A stretch of 64,000 bases of DNA from Actinacidiphila rubida (GTDB taxonomy: Bacteria > Actinomycetota > Actinomycetes > Streptomycetales > Streptomycetaceae). Below the pieces are notes generated by a model. That model did not search any database. It worked only from the letters and a program-made list of their open reading frames with translations, and was not told where the DNA came from. Positions 8,526 through 16,740 of the stretch are shown here, piece by piece (the first letter of the stretch is position 1; each line of letters opens with the position of its first letter). The position numbers were made by a program, and so were the translations under genes. The DNA is taken from the NCBI RefSeq assembly GCF_900110255.1, contig NZ_FODD01000017.1:122802-186801 (forward strand). The letters run 5' to 3'.

Positions 8526-9548
8526 TCAGTACACGCTGACGCCGTAGGCGCTGAGCGCCTCGGTCACCGGTTGGAAGAAGGTCGTCCCGCCGGAGGTGCA
8601 GTTGCCGCTGCCGCCGGAGGTCAGGCCGATGGCCTTGGTGCCGTCGTACAGCGAGCCGCCGCTGTCGCCGGGCTCGGCGCAGACGTTGGTCTGGATGAGG
8701 CCCGAGACGACCTCGCCGTTGCCGTAGTTGACGGTGGCGTTGAGGCCGGTGACGGTGCCACCGTGGACGCCGGTGGTGGAGCCGCGGCGCGTGACGGACT
8801 CGCCGACGAACGCGTTGGCGGCGCTCGTGATGTCCTGGCTGCCGACGGTCCCGCTGTGGGCGACGGAGGTGTCGTACCGGACGATGCCGTAGTCGTTGCC
8901 CGGGAAGCTGGTGCCGACCGTCGGGCCGATGTAGCTGCCGCCGCTGGTGTAGTAGTCCGGGTAGCCCTGCGTGCAGTGGCCGGCCGTCAGGAAGTAGTAG
9001 GTGCTGCCGCTGCGGACGTTGAAGCCCACGGAGCAGCGCCAGCTGCTGGTGAGGACGGGGTCGCCGCCGGAGAGCAGCTTGCTGAAGGTCCCGGGGACGC
9101 GGGTGATGTGCACCGCGGTGCCGAAGCTCGCGGTGGACTTCTTCAGCTGGTCGAGCTGCGAGGCGGTGACCTGGCTGTCGACACTCACCTGGAGGGTGTC
9201 GGAGCGCGGGTCGAGCGCCCAGGCGGAGCCCGTGATGTCCGCGGCCCTGGCGGCGTCGCCGGCCTTGAGGAGCTGCGCGGTGCTGTGCGCGACCAGGCGC
9301 GGGGTCGCCCCGGCGGCACGGACGGCGTCGGCCGCCGACCGGGTGGTGACGTTGACGACGGTGGTGCGGCCGGCGGTGTCGTAGTAGCTGCCCGCCGTGC
9401 TGGCGGTGCCCAGGTGGGCGGCGACGGATGCGGCGGCGTCGGGGGTCGCCGCGGCGGAGGGGGCGGCGGTTGCGGAAGGCAGGGCGAACGCGGTCGCGGC
9501 GAGCAGGCCGGAGGTCACCGCGATCAGGGGTATGCGACGTGACTTCAC
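8526..9548 (-). CDS. Streptogrisin-like secreted serine protease (S1E)
   Basis: Extracellular chymotrypsin-fold protease made as a 340-residue preproenzyme. A signal peptide occupies residues 1-29 ([16 protein letters not shown]...ATAAP). An alpha-lytic-type propeptide runs to about 159, and the mature enzyme begins near [18 protein letters not shown]. The catalytic triad is visible: His191 in TAGHC, Asp219 in GNDYGIV, Ser296 in GDSGGS. Cys172-Cys192 and Cys290-Cys317 pair as in SGPA/SGPB. The GTG at 9548 is chosen because AGGAGGAACGA precedes it; an upstream in-frame start at 9668 would add an implausible leader. It stands alone and probably serves protein scavenging. Confidence 0.95.
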   Translation of the reverse strand: MKSRRIPLIAVTSGLLAATAFALPSATAAPSAAATPDAAASVAAHLGTASTAGSYYDTAGRTTVVNVTTRSAADAVRAAGATPRLVAHSTAQLLKAGDAARAADITGSAWALDPRSDTLQVSVDSQVTASQLDQLKKSTASFGTAVHITRVPGTFSKLLSGGDPVLTSSWRCSVGFNVRSGSTYYFLTAGHCTQGYPDYYTSGGSYIGPTVGTSFPGNDYGIVRYDTSVAHSGTVGSQDITSAANAFVGESVTRRGSTTGVHGGTVTGLNATVNYGNGEVVSGLIQTNVCAEPGDSGGSLYDGTKAIGLTSGGSGNCTSGGTTFFQPVTEALSAYGVSVY

Positions 9549-9680
9549 TCGTTCCTCCTGTGGGGGTGGAGGGTTGACGGTCGGTGTACGCGTCGGGGTG
9601 GTGCGCCCGGAACAGGGCAGCACTTGTCGATGTACCGTCAGAACCACACCGATTAACGAACGCACCATGAGCCTGACAAG

Positions 9681-9694
9681 TACTCCTGGGAGTA
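9681..9694. promoter_or_regulatory. 14-bp palindrome upstream of the protease
   Basis: TACTCC-TG-GGAGTA is a perfect dyad 133 bp before the protease start. It could be an operator for the protease gene. No regulator is identified. Confidence 0.35.
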
Positions 9695-9752
9695 TTCAGA
9701 TCTCACAGGCAACACACAAGAGGGCTTTTCCGGCCGGTCCCCGGCGCACGGC

Positions 9753-9786
9753 TGCGCCCCCGCGGCTCTCAGGCCGCGAGGGCGCA
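9753..9786 (-). terminator. Hairpin between DUF1684 gene and protease
   Basis: A 14-bp stem with one mismatch (9753-9766 with 9773-9786) lies 17 bp after the DUF1684 stop. There is no T-run, which is common for Streptomyces terminators. Confidence 0.65.
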
Positions 9787-9802
9787 CCGGGTTGACGGCG
9801 TC

Positions 9803-10558
9803 TCAGCTGGTGAGAAGCGCGCGCTCGCCTGCCTCGAGCGCGTACGGCAGGGTGTTGCCGGGCGGCGGGAACGGGCAGATGAAGGCGTCCGAGAAGGCGC
9901 AGGGCGGCAGTTGGGTCCGGTTCAGGTCCACGGTCAGCGTCCCGTCGGCGGCCGGCGCCTCGGTGTACAGGAAGCGGAACCGGAAGGTGGTCTTCCCACT
10001 GGTCGCGTCGGCGAGGACCGCCCACAGCCGGCCGTCGTCCTCCACGGTGACGGCGAGCGTGTGCGCCACGCCGTCCACGGTGAAGGCGAGTTCACCGGAC
10101 AGGCCGAGGCCGCGCTCCTGCCCGTCGGCGTTGGCCACCCGCACCGAGCGGGCCGCCTCGAACGGCGTGAAGCGGCCGGGCACGGCCCAGCGCGCGTCCC
10201 GGGGAAACACGTCGATCCCGGCGAACGCCGTCCTGGCCGCGGACTCGGGGTCCCAGACGCGCACCGCGAGCAGCCCCTCGCGGTTGATCGCCAGCACCTT
10301 GCGCCCGTCCGGCAGCAGCAGCGGGCCGCCCTCGGGCCGCAGGACGGTCGCGGTGCCGTCCAGGTCGCGGACGACGGCGCCGTCCTCCTGACGCCAGACG
10401 CCGGGGAGCCCGGGGATCGCGCCGTCCGCCACGTCGTCCAGCCAGTGCGTGCCCGTCAGCGCCAGGGGTCCGTGGGGAGCCGAGACCGCCGCCCCGCGGC
10501 GCTCCCGCCACTGCTCCCACGCGGAAACCGCCTGATCACGTGCATATGTGCTCATCAT
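9803..10558 (-). CDS. DUF1684 family protein
   Basis: 251-residue cytosolic protein of the DUF1684 family, function not established. It shows the family landmarks: an N-terminal helix (AVSAWEQWRERRGAAVSAPHG), the LTGTHWLD segment, FPRDARWAVPGRF, and the C-terminal DLNRTQLPPCAFSDAFICPF followed by PPGNTLPYALEAGER. The ATG at 10558 follows GGAAGG; a second ATG three bases on is also possible. Its start overlaps the stop of the luciferase-like monooxygenase as ATGA, so the two are translationally coupled and probably work together. Family members are often found beside redox genes, but no reaction can be assigned here. Confidence 0.85.
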   Translation of the reverse strand: MMSTYARDQAVSAWEQWRERRGAAVSAPHGPLALTGTHWLDDVADGAIPGLPGVWRQEDGAVVRDLDGTATVLRPEGGPLLLPDGRKVLAINREGLLAVRVWDPESAARTAFAGIDVFPRDARWAVPGRFTPFEAARSVRVANADGQERGLGLSGELAFTVDGVAHTLAVTVEDDGRLWAVLADATSGKTTFRFRFLYTEAPAADGTLTVDLNRTQLPPCAFSDAFICPFPPPGNTLPYALEAGERALLTS

Positions 10559-11640
10559 CCAAGCCTTCCATATGTGTCCCGGAGGGCGTCGTCGCCCCGG
10601 CCCGGGGACGCGTCCGGGGAACTCGGGGAGCCCCGCCAGGAGGTGGCGCGGGCCGGCCGGTGCAGGCCGAGGTGCTCGCGCAGGGTCGCGCCGGGGTGGA
10701 AGGTGCGGAACAGGCCGCGGTGCTGGAGCAGCGCCACGGTCCCGTTGACGAACCGTTCCAGGTCCCGGGCGGGTTCCACGGGCCGCACGCGGAAGCCGTC
10801 CACCGCGCCCGCCCCCAGCCAGTGCGCGACGAGGTCCGCCAGGTCGACCGGGCCGCCGCGGAACAGCGGGCCCCGCGTGCCGTCGGCCACCGGTGCGGCC
10901 TCGACGCCGGGTTCGGGGCCCAGCTCCCCGCCGCCGAGGTCGGCGGCGAGATCGGCGAGCACGACCAGCCGGTCCGGATCCCGGCCGGCACGAGCGGCCA
11001 GCGCCCGCAGTTCGCCGCGCGCCGTCGCGGCGTGCTCCGGCCGGGCGGCCCGCACGAAGGCGATGTCCGCGAGCCGGGCGACGGCGGCCCGATCGGCGGG
11101 CTCGGTGGCGTCGAGCGCCAGCACCGGCCGGCAGTCCGCCGCGCCAGAGCCGGTGTCCCGCAGGGCCTGCCACGCCAGCAGGGCTGCCTCGGCCGCGGTG
11201 GCGGCGTCGCCGGGCGCGGTCACCGCCCAGCCGGCCCGCCCGCGACTGGCCCGGTCCAGCGCGGCGACCTCCGAGGCGGTGGCCGCGGGCGCCGGCCACG
11301 CCGGCGCGGTGGCCAGCAGGCCGATCCGGTCGGTGGCCGACGCGACGCGAGCCGGCGCGCCGGACGCGTTCGCCGGTCCGCCGGCCAGGGTCACGAAGTC
11401 CAGGGCGCCGCGCTCGGCGAGCAGCGCCAGCTCGACGCAGGCGTCCCCGCTGCGGGGCCCCGCCCGGTCGACGGCCGCCCCGAGGTGCAGCGTGCGGGTG
11501 GGCCGGCGCGAAGGCGCCGGGACCTGCCGGGGCTGCACGGTCACCTGGACCGACGACGTGCCCGCCGCGGGCGGAACGGCGGCTGCGGGCGGAGCAGCGG
11601 CCGAGGACGGAGAAGCGGAGGGCTGCGGTTCTGCGGGCAT
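10555..11640 (-). CDS. Luciferase-like flavin monooxygenase (NtaA/SnaA/DszA group)
   Basis: 361-residue member of the bacterial luciferase-like superfamily, FMN- or F420-dependent TIM barrels. Visible family elements are ELALLAERGALDFVTLAG near the first barrel strand, SATDRIGLLATAPAWPAP, SEVAALDRASRGRAGWAVTAP, and a C-terminal part ending ...FHPGATLREHLGLHRP. ATG at 11640 follows GGAG; a GTG at 11682 would add 14 residues. Relatives oxidise sulfonates, sulfones or aminopolycarboxylates. The stop overlaps the DUF1684 start. A TTGACA-18-TTAGCC promoter lies upstream, back to back with a cysteine-rich leader peptide, which hints at a sulfur-source role by context only. An Ala/Pro-rich N-terminal 30 residues is unusual. 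Confidence 0.8.
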   Translation of the reverse strand: MPAEPQPSASPSSAAAPPAAAVPPAAGTSSVQVTVQPRQVPAPSRRPTRTLHLGAAVDRAGPRSGDACVELALLAERGALDFVTLAGGPANASGAPARVASATDRIGLLATAPAWPAPAATASEVAALDRASRGRAGWAVTAPGDAATAAEAALLAWQALRDTGSGAADCRPVLALDATEPADRAAVARLADIAFVRAARPEHAATARGELRALAARAGRDPDRLVVLADLAADLGGGELGPEPGVEAAPVADGTRGPLFRGGPVDLADLVAHWLGAGAVDGFRVRPVEPARDLERFVNGTVALLQHRGLFRTFHPGATLREHLGLHRPARATSWRGSPSSPDASPGRGDDALRDTYGRLG

Positions 11641-11732
11641 GCGAAGGCTCCGTGTCCGACGGAAAGAGCGGGATGCCTTCACACAGCCGCCGCGTCCCTC
11701 AACGCGGCCGGGCCCAGCGGGCCTTGGTCCGA

Positions 11733-11762
11733 GGCTAAGCCGCCGCCGTCACGGCCTGTCAA
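11733..11762 (-). promoter_or_regulatory. Sigma-70-type promoter of the monooxygenase operon
   Basis: On the minus strand TTGACA (11757-11762) and TTAGCC (11733-11738) are separated by 18 bases, a strong vegetative-type match. It lies about 95 bp upstream of the monooxygenase start. Confidence 0.65.
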
Positions 11763-11798
11763 AGACCGTCCGAGGAGTGGACAGCGCGTCTCGGCCCG

Positions 11799-11828
11799 TT
11801 GACGGATGCACGGCACGGCTGCTGCACT
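11799..11828 (+). promoter_or_regulatory. Promoter of the cysteine leader peptide
   Basis: TTGACG (11799-11804), an 18-base spacer and TGCACT (11823-11828), then six bases before the ATG at 11835. The spacing implies a leaderless transcript, as usual for this peptide family. Confidence 0.55.
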
Positions 11829-11834
11829 GTCCGC

Positions 11835-11912
11835 ATGCGCAGCTGCCGGCTGGTGACCCGCGGCCACATCGACTTCGGTCGGGTGTGGTCGTCCTCGTGT
11901 TGTCGCCGCTGA
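11835..11912 (+). CDS. Cysteine-rich putative leader peptide (sulfur attenuation type)
   Basis: A 25-residue ORF reading MRSCRLVTRGHIDFGRVWSS followed by SCCRR. It matches the actinobacterial leader-peptide family with the pattern MR..LVxRxHxDxxRV.S..CxR. Those peptides precede sulfur-metabolism and sulfur-transport operons and are thought to act in Cys-dependent attenuation. Here the tandem Cys codons (TGT TGT) are just before the stop. It has its own leaderless-type promoter. Unusually, no gene follows on the same strand: the next plus-strand gene starts 2.3 kb away and is sepF-like. The peptide is back to back with the monooxygenase operon. Confidence 0.8.
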   Translation: MRSCRLVTRGHIDFGRVWSSSCCRR

Positions 11913-12181
11913 GTCACTGAGCGGCCGACCACCTCCGCTCGCCGCCCGGCGCCGTCGCGCCGCGCGAGCCGCCCGCCCCGCCTTCACCCCGCCACCGCCC
12001 TGCGGCGCACTCCCTCAGCGCCCCGTTCCCAACCCCTGGCACTCCACCCGGCCGCCGAGCGGCCCCGAACCACTCACCGAACCGGCGCCCGTCACCCGCG
12101 ACCACCGATCCGGTCACCGATCCGGTCACCGATTCGGCCGCCGGTCACCCGCGGCACGCCCGGCACCACCCTGGCAACGGC
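11913..12181. other. Non-coding stretch with 12-bp tandem repeat
   Basis: No gene is seen downstream of the leader peptide. At 12103-12138 CACCGATCCGGT occurs three times in tandem, the last copy with two changes. The stretch separates the leader peptide from the 3' end of the convergent DUF5685 gene and may be where a leader-controlled operon was lost. Confidence 0.5.
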
Positions 12182-13516
12182 TCAGGTGCAGTTGCAGCAC
12201 TCACAACACTCGCAGCACTCGCAGATCTCGCAGGCGTCACAGCAGTCGCAGCAGTCCCCGCACTTGCTGCACCACGACTCGCGCCGCTGCCCGCTCCACG
12301 CGTCGTCGTGCTCGCTGCAGCACAGCTGGCACGTGCAGCACAGCCCCGTGTACACCAGGCACCCGGCCAGCAGCCCGCGCCGGCGTGGCGGCTCGGGCGG
12401 CGGCGGGAAGGCGCCCGGCCCGCCGGGGGCGTAGGGGTTCCGGCCGGGGCCGCCCGGCGCATAAGGGCTCCCGGTGTACGGGTCGCCCTGGTACGGGTTC
12501 GACGCCTCCGGGCCGGACGCGCCCTGCGCCCGGTCCCCCACGGGTCCCCCATACCCGCCGTGTCCGCCATGTGCGCCATGTCCGGCGTGTCCGGCGTGCC
12601 CCTGGTGCGCGCCGTCGCCACCGCGCCCGCCCGCGGGGCCGTGCGCGCACGCGCCGGTGCCGAACGCCCGGTCCACCGAGCGCTCCAGCTCGTGCACCAA
12701 CAACATGTGCGCGAGCCGGCCGGACGCCGAGTCCGCGAACTCGACGTCCCTGAGCGCCAGGCGTATGCCGTGCAGGGCGTCGTCGCACAGACGCCGCGCC
12801 TCCGCCGCCCCGGTGCCGGTCGCGGCCAGCGGGTTCCAGGCGCCGGTGCGGGTGTCCTCGGTGAAGTCCTCGACCGCGTCGAGCAGATGGGCCAGCCGCC
12901 CGAACAGCCGGCCCGCCTCTTCGAGCGGAGCGCGGTTGCCGCGGCGTCCGGCGAGCACGGCGGTGTGGGCGAACGCGGCCGCGGTGGCGGTCTCCGTCGG
13001 TTCGGTGACGGCGAGCAGCGAGCTGCCGGGACCGGCCGCGGCCTCCAGCACGCCCTGCCGACCGACCGCGTCGAGCAGCACGGCGGTGTCGAATCCGAGG
13101 CCGGCGCCGCCCTGCGCACCGGCCCGGTCCCAGCGGCGGGCGACTCCCCGGGCAGCGGCGGCGACCGGGCGGCGGCCGAACGCACCGTCCGCGTCCTCGA
13201 CATGGTCGCGGACCTTCGCGGAGGCCAGCACCAGCGACACCGTGGCCGCCAGCCGCGCGCCCTCGCCCATGGCGACGGGCGCGGTGCGCATGCCGCGCAG
13301 CGGGCACGGCCCGGCCTTGCGGCGCGCGCCGGCGGCGGGTGCGGACTGAGCCTCCGTCAGGACCGAGATGACCAGGCCGTCGTAGTTGGTCGCGACACGC
13401 GCGAACTGGCCGTGGCCGTCGCGCAGCGCCAGGCACAGCCCGCACAGGTGGGCCAGCCACGTGGCGGCCATGCCCTCCGACATACGGTGCCGGCAGGGCC
13501 TGATGATCCCGAACAT
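12182..13516 (-). CDS. DUF5685 family protein with His-rich linker and extreme Cys tail
   Basis: 444-residue protein of unknown function. The N-terminal helical domain (1-260) has the family start MFGIIRPCRHRM and LCGLCLALRDGHG with a CxxC pair. A His/Gly stretch around 290-315 (HQGHAGHAGHGAHGGHGG) and a Gly/Pro/Tyr-rich linker (PYAPGGPG twice) follow. The last 63 residues hold 21 Cys, 15 of them in the final 29 as CC and CECC repeats. I infer strong metal or redox-cofactor binding; the enzyme or partner is unknown. ATG at 13516 follows GGGGGAG; the frame is open upstream but lacks a ribosome site. No signal peptide is seen, so it is probably cytosolic. Confidence 0.8.
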   Translation of the reverse strand: MFGIIRPCRHRMSEGMAATWLAHLCGLCLALRDGHGQFARVATNYDGLVISVLTEAQSAPAAGARRKAGPCPLRGMRTAPVAMGEGARLAATVSLVLASAKVRDHVEDADGAFGRRPVAAAARGVARRWDRAGAQGGAGLGFDTAVLLDAVGRQGVLEAAAGPGSSLLAVTEPTETATAAAFAHTAVLAGRRGNRAPLEEAGRLFGRLAHLLDAVEDFTEDTRTGAWNPLAATGTGAAEARRLCDDALHGIRLALRDVEFADSASGRLAHMLLVHELERSVDRAFGTGACAHGPAGGRGGDGAHQGHAGHAGHGAHGGHGGYGGPVGDRAQGASGPEASNPYQGDPYTGSPYAPGGPGRNPYAPGGPGAFPPPPEPPRRRGLLAGCLVYTGLCCTCQLCCSEHDDAWSGQRRESWCSKCGDCCDCCDACEICECCECCECCNCT

Positions 13517-14193
13517 TCCGCTCCCCCGTTTCACTGCCGTGGTCCGCCCGGGCCCGCCGCCGGACCGCCCCTCCCCGTCCACGGCAGTACGACTGATACG
13601 ACAGTCATTCCTGGCCACATGACCGCCGGTCATGCTAGCGGCCCAGCGCCGTCGCCCGTCCGGCGCAGAGCGAGCCGGGATCCTGACGCACCATCAGTGC
13701 CCCCGTGACGGCGCGCGGGACGTAGACCCGTCCCTCCCGGGTCCCACCGGCGGGCGTATCCGTCCAGGCGGTGGCTGACGCGGACTACGGCACCTGCGGT
13801 GGACGGCCGCGACGCGGTACGCAGGACGTGCTGCGCGCGGTGAGCGACGCCCCCGGGCCGACAGCCCCCAGCGGGAACCCTTCTGACCTGGTGTTCGTTC
13901 CCCCACGGGGTGCTGGACGGCGGCGACGCCGCGCAGTGCGGGTGGCCGTCGTGCCGTTCGGGCGTCGTAGGCGCGTACGGCCGTACGGCTGTGCAAATCA
14001 CCCGGAAGTGGAGAGCGTTCCCATCGGGCCGTCAGCTCGCTTTCCCCTGTGGCAGCCTGACGGTGCGCCACTATCGTGTGTGCCAGTACCGTCACAAGTC
14101 GCTCGCACGGCGGCTATCCGCTTGGCGCATCCCCCACATTATGGATGACGATAGGACTGCGGACGGTACGACCGCGTGAGAGAGGAGGCGTCC
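13517..14193. other. Intergenic region between DUF5685 and sepF-like genes
   Basis: 677 bp without a convincing gene; frames on both strands have Arg/Pro-rich compositions typical of noncoding GC-rich DNA. It holds divergent promoters for the two flanking genes. A perfect 14-bp palindrome CGTACGGCCGTACG lies at 13974-13987, and CCGTCAG...CTGACGG arms occur near 14031-14067. ATTATGGATGACGATAGGACT near 14138-14158 is the most promoter-like, AT-richer part before the sepF-like gene. Confidence 0.5.
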
Positions 14194-14637
14194 ATGGGTT
14201 CGGTTCGACGGGCGAGTGCCTGGCTGGGCCTCGTCGACGACAACGGCGGCGAGGGCTACTACGACGAGGAGTACGCCGACTACGACCAGGGCTCCGAGCG
14301 CGCGGACACGTGGGTCACGGACCCGCGGGTGCGCGTGGCCTCGGAGTCGGCCGAGGAGCAGGGCCGCCGGATCGCCACGGTGACCCCGGACGGGTTCCGG
14401 GACGCGCGCGGCATCGGCGAGCTGTTCCGCGACGGCGTTCCGGTGATCGTCAACCTCACGGGCATGGAGCCGGCCGACGCCAAGCGGGTCGTCGACTTCG
14501 CGGCGGGCCTCACCTTCGGCCTGCGCGGCTCGATCGAGCGCGTGGCGACCCGGGTGTTCCTGCTGACCCCGGCCGACTACTCCGTCATGAACGCCGACGC
14601 CCGCCGCGGCGGCGACGGCTTCTTCAACCAGAACTGA
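14194..14637 (+). CDS. sflA: SepF-like cell-division protein (SflA type)
   Basis: 147-residue cytosolic protein with the SepF fold (DUF552). The N-terminus [16 protein letters not shown] resembles the membrane-binding amphipathic helix. An acidic Tyr/Asp linker follows, then the core from about 66: [44 protein letters not shown], and [10 protein letters not shown]. SepF anchors FtsZ rings; Streptomyces has the main sepF in the dcw cluster plus SepF-like proteins SflA/SflB that modulate branching. Because it stands alone outside a division cluster it is probably the SflA paralogue, an inference from context. ATG at 14194 follows AGAGGAGG. A clear terminator follows. Confidence 0.88.
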   Translation: MGSVRRASAWLGLVDDNGGEGYYDEEYADYDQGSERADTWVTDPRVRVASESAEEQGRRIATVTPDGFRDARGIGELFRDGVPVIVNLTGMEPADAKRVVDFAAGLTFGLRGSIERVATRVFLLTPADYSVMNADARRGGDGFFNQN

Positions 14638-14668
14638 TGCCGACGTCGGTTCACCTGCCCCCCTCCTC

Positions 14669-14700
14669 ACCGCCCCTGCGCTGACCAGCGCGGGGGCGGT
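14669..14700 (+). terminator. Terminator of sepF-like gene
   Basis: 14-bp stem with one G-T wobble (14669-14682 with 14687-14700), 4-base loop, followed by TGTTGT. Confidence 0.8.
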
Positions 14701-14804
14701 TGTTGTCGGTGGCCGTTGGGCGTCTTCGGCCCACCCCGCACGGCCCTCGGACGGCCTGGGACTCCCCGCGTCTGGGTTGCCACGGCATCGGTCACAATGA
14801 GCCG

Positions 14805-15492
14805 GTGAGTGACGAGGGTGGGGACCCGATCAGCGTGTGGCGAGTGCACCCCCCGGGTGCTGATGTCAGTAGGCGTGTTCTGGACGCTGGTCGCGCTCGC
14901 AGTCGCTTGGGCGTGGCTGGCCTGGTGCCTAGCGCCGACCGAAGGCCTGGCCGTGCACGCCGCCATTGCGACGGGAGCCCTCGCAGCACTGTCCACGCTG
15001 GTGGGCGTGGGACTTCTCCGGCCCCGCCTGGAACTCCGTCCAGACACGGTGGTCATCGTGAACCCGCTGGCCACCTATCGACTGCCTCGTGAGGACATCA
15101 CCGGGGTGACGCACGGGCTGCATGGCGCGGAGTTCCATCGCAGAGACGGCTTCAAGACCAACGCCGTCGCGCTGATCGACTCCTATGCCGGCGTGGGGCT
15201 CGAGCGGCTCGAGCAACTGCGCGCAGAGCTCGGGTGGTCATCTTCCGGCCCGGCCGAAGGCTCACCGGCAACCTCCGTTGAGAGTCCCCTTCCGGGCCGG
15301 GGCTTCCACTCGGCGATCGCCGACACCACGTCGGCAGGGCCGGGCTTCCCGGCGACCACCACCCTGGCCCCGGGCGGAAAGGCGCTGGGCTTCGTCGTCT
15401 TCGCCCCCGGGGTGGCTCAGCCGCGGAACGCGTCGAGGCCGGTGAGGGCCTTGCCGAGGACGAGCTGGTGCATCTCGACGGTGCCCTCGTAG
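14805..15492 (+). CDS. PH-domain membrane protein, apparently frameshifted
   Basis: Small membrane protein: two hydrophobic segments (FWTLVALAVAWAWLAW and a second starting AAIATGALAALSTL), then a PH-like domain (LRPRLELRPDTVVIVNPLAT ... RLPREDITGV). Function unknown. The continuous frame starts at GTG 14809 or ATG 14863, neither with a ribosome site. A better start, GTG 14805 ten bases after CACAAT, gives MSDEGGDPISVWRVHP but is in another frame. The frames join into a natural sequence if the C6 run at 14849-14854 is read as C5 (VWRVHPRVLMSVGVFW). So it is either a real one-base insertion or a sequencing slip. The 3' end overlaps the convergent acyl-CoA dehydrogenase by 76 bp, suggesting the native stop may also be lost. 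Confidence 0.6.
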
Positions 15493-16613
15493 GTGAGCAC
15501 GGACTCCAGGTTGGTCGCGTGGCGCATCACGGGGTACTCCAGCGAGATCCCGTTGGCGCCCAGGATGGTGCGGGCGGTGCGGCAGATCTCGATCGCCTCG
15601 CGGACGTTGTTGAGCTTCCCGAAGCTGACCTGTTCGGGCCGCAGCGTGCCCGCGTCCATCCGCAGTCCCAGGTGGTGCGCGAGCAGGATGCCCTTGTGGA
15701 GTTCGACCGCCATGTCGGCGAACTTGGCCTGGGTGAGCTGGAACCCGGCGATCGGGCGGCCGAACTGCTCCCGGCCCGTGGCGTAGTCCAACGCCGCCTC
15801 GAAGCAGGACCGGGCCGCGCCCATCGCGCCCCACACGATGCCGTAGCGCGCGTGGTTGAGGCAGCTGAGCGGTCCGCCGAGGCCGGTGGCCCCGGGCAGC
15901 ACCGCGTCGGCGGGCAACCGGACGCCGTCGAGCACCAGCTCGCTGGTGACGGACGCGCGCAGGCTCCACTTGTGGTGGATCTCCGGCGCGGAGAAGCCGG
16001 GGGTGTCGGTGGGGACGGCGAAGCCGCGGACGCCGTCCTCGGTCTGCGCCCACACCACGGCCACGCCCGCGACGCTGCCGTTGGTGATCCACATCTTCCG
16101 GCCGTCGAGCACCCAGTCGGACCCGTCGCGCTTGGCGCGGGTGCGCATGCTCGCGGGGTCGGAGCCGTGGTCGGGCTCGGTGAGGCCGAAGCAGCCGATG
16201 ACCTCGCCGGCCGCCATCCGCGGCAGCCACTCCTGCCGCTGCTCCTCCGAGCCGTAGCGGTGGATCGCGTACATCGCCAGCGAGCCCTGGACGGACACCA
16301 TCGAGCGGATCCCGGAGTCGGCCGCCTCGAGTTCCAGACAGGCCAGGCCGTACTGGACGGCGCTGGCGCCCGCGCAGCCGTAGCCGGTCAGCGGCATGCC
16401 CAGCGCGCCGATCGCGCCCAGCTCGCGGGCGAGTTCCCTGAGGGACGGCAACTCGCCGCGCTCGTACCAGTCGGCGACGTGCGGCAGTACCCGGTCCGCC
16501 GCCCAGCCGCGCACGGTGTCGCGGACCGCGCGGTCCTCGGGGCTGAGCAGGTCGTCGATCCCCAGCGGGTCGTGCGGGTCGAACGGCGCGCGGGCGGTGC
16601 GGGGTACGGACAT
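15417..16613 (-). CDS. Acyl-CoA dehydrogenase, glutaryl-CoA dehydrogenase type
   Basis: 398-residue cytosolic flavoenzyme that oxidises an acyl-CoA using FAD and passes electrons to ETF. The FAD-binding segments CFGLTEPDHGSDPASM and MWITNGSVAGVAVVWAQTED are plain, and the catalytic base is Glu376 in TYEGT near the C-terminus, the position used by glutaryl-CoA dehydrogenases. The DPLGIDDLLSPEDRAVRD start and QGSLAMYAIHRYGSEEQ also favour that subfamily, which decarboxylates glutaryl-CoA in lysine/tryptophan degradation. ATG at 16613 follows GGAGG. It is monocistronic, so the substrate call rests on sequence motifs only. Confidence 0.88.
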   Translation of the reverse strand: MSVPRTARAPFDPHDPLGIDDLLSPEDRAVRDTVRGWAADRVLPHVADWYERGELPSLRELARELGAIGALGMPLTGYGCAGASAVQYGLACLELEAADSGIRSMVSVQGSLAMYAIHRYGSEEQRQEWLPRMAAGEVIGCFGLTEPDHGSDPASMRTRAKRDGSDWVLDGRKMWITNGSVAGVAVVWAQTEDGVRGFAVPTDTPGFSAPEIHHKWSLRASVTSELVLDGVRLPADAVLPGATGLGGPLSCLNHARYGIVWGAMGAARSCFEAALDYATGREQFGRPIAGFQLTQAKFADMAVELHKGILLAHHLGLRMDAGTLRPEQVSFGKLNNVREAIEICRTARTILGANGISLEYPVMRHATNLESVLTYEGTVEMHQLVLGKALTGLDAFRG

Positions 16614-16740
16614 GGCGGCCTCCGGCCCGGGCGGCCCCGCGGCGGGACCGGCGGCGCGGTGCCGGCCGGACGGGCCGCCGAGGAGCAGCCGGGCGAAAAC
16701 TAGCGGTGGTAGTCGACGGTGTCGGCGCCGACGTTACGGC

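Noticed and set aside
13771..14148. Plus-strand ORF of 125 codons before the sepF-like gene
   Set aside because: Arg/Pro/Ala bias with no ribosome site or recognisable motif, and an equally long frame exists on the other strand.
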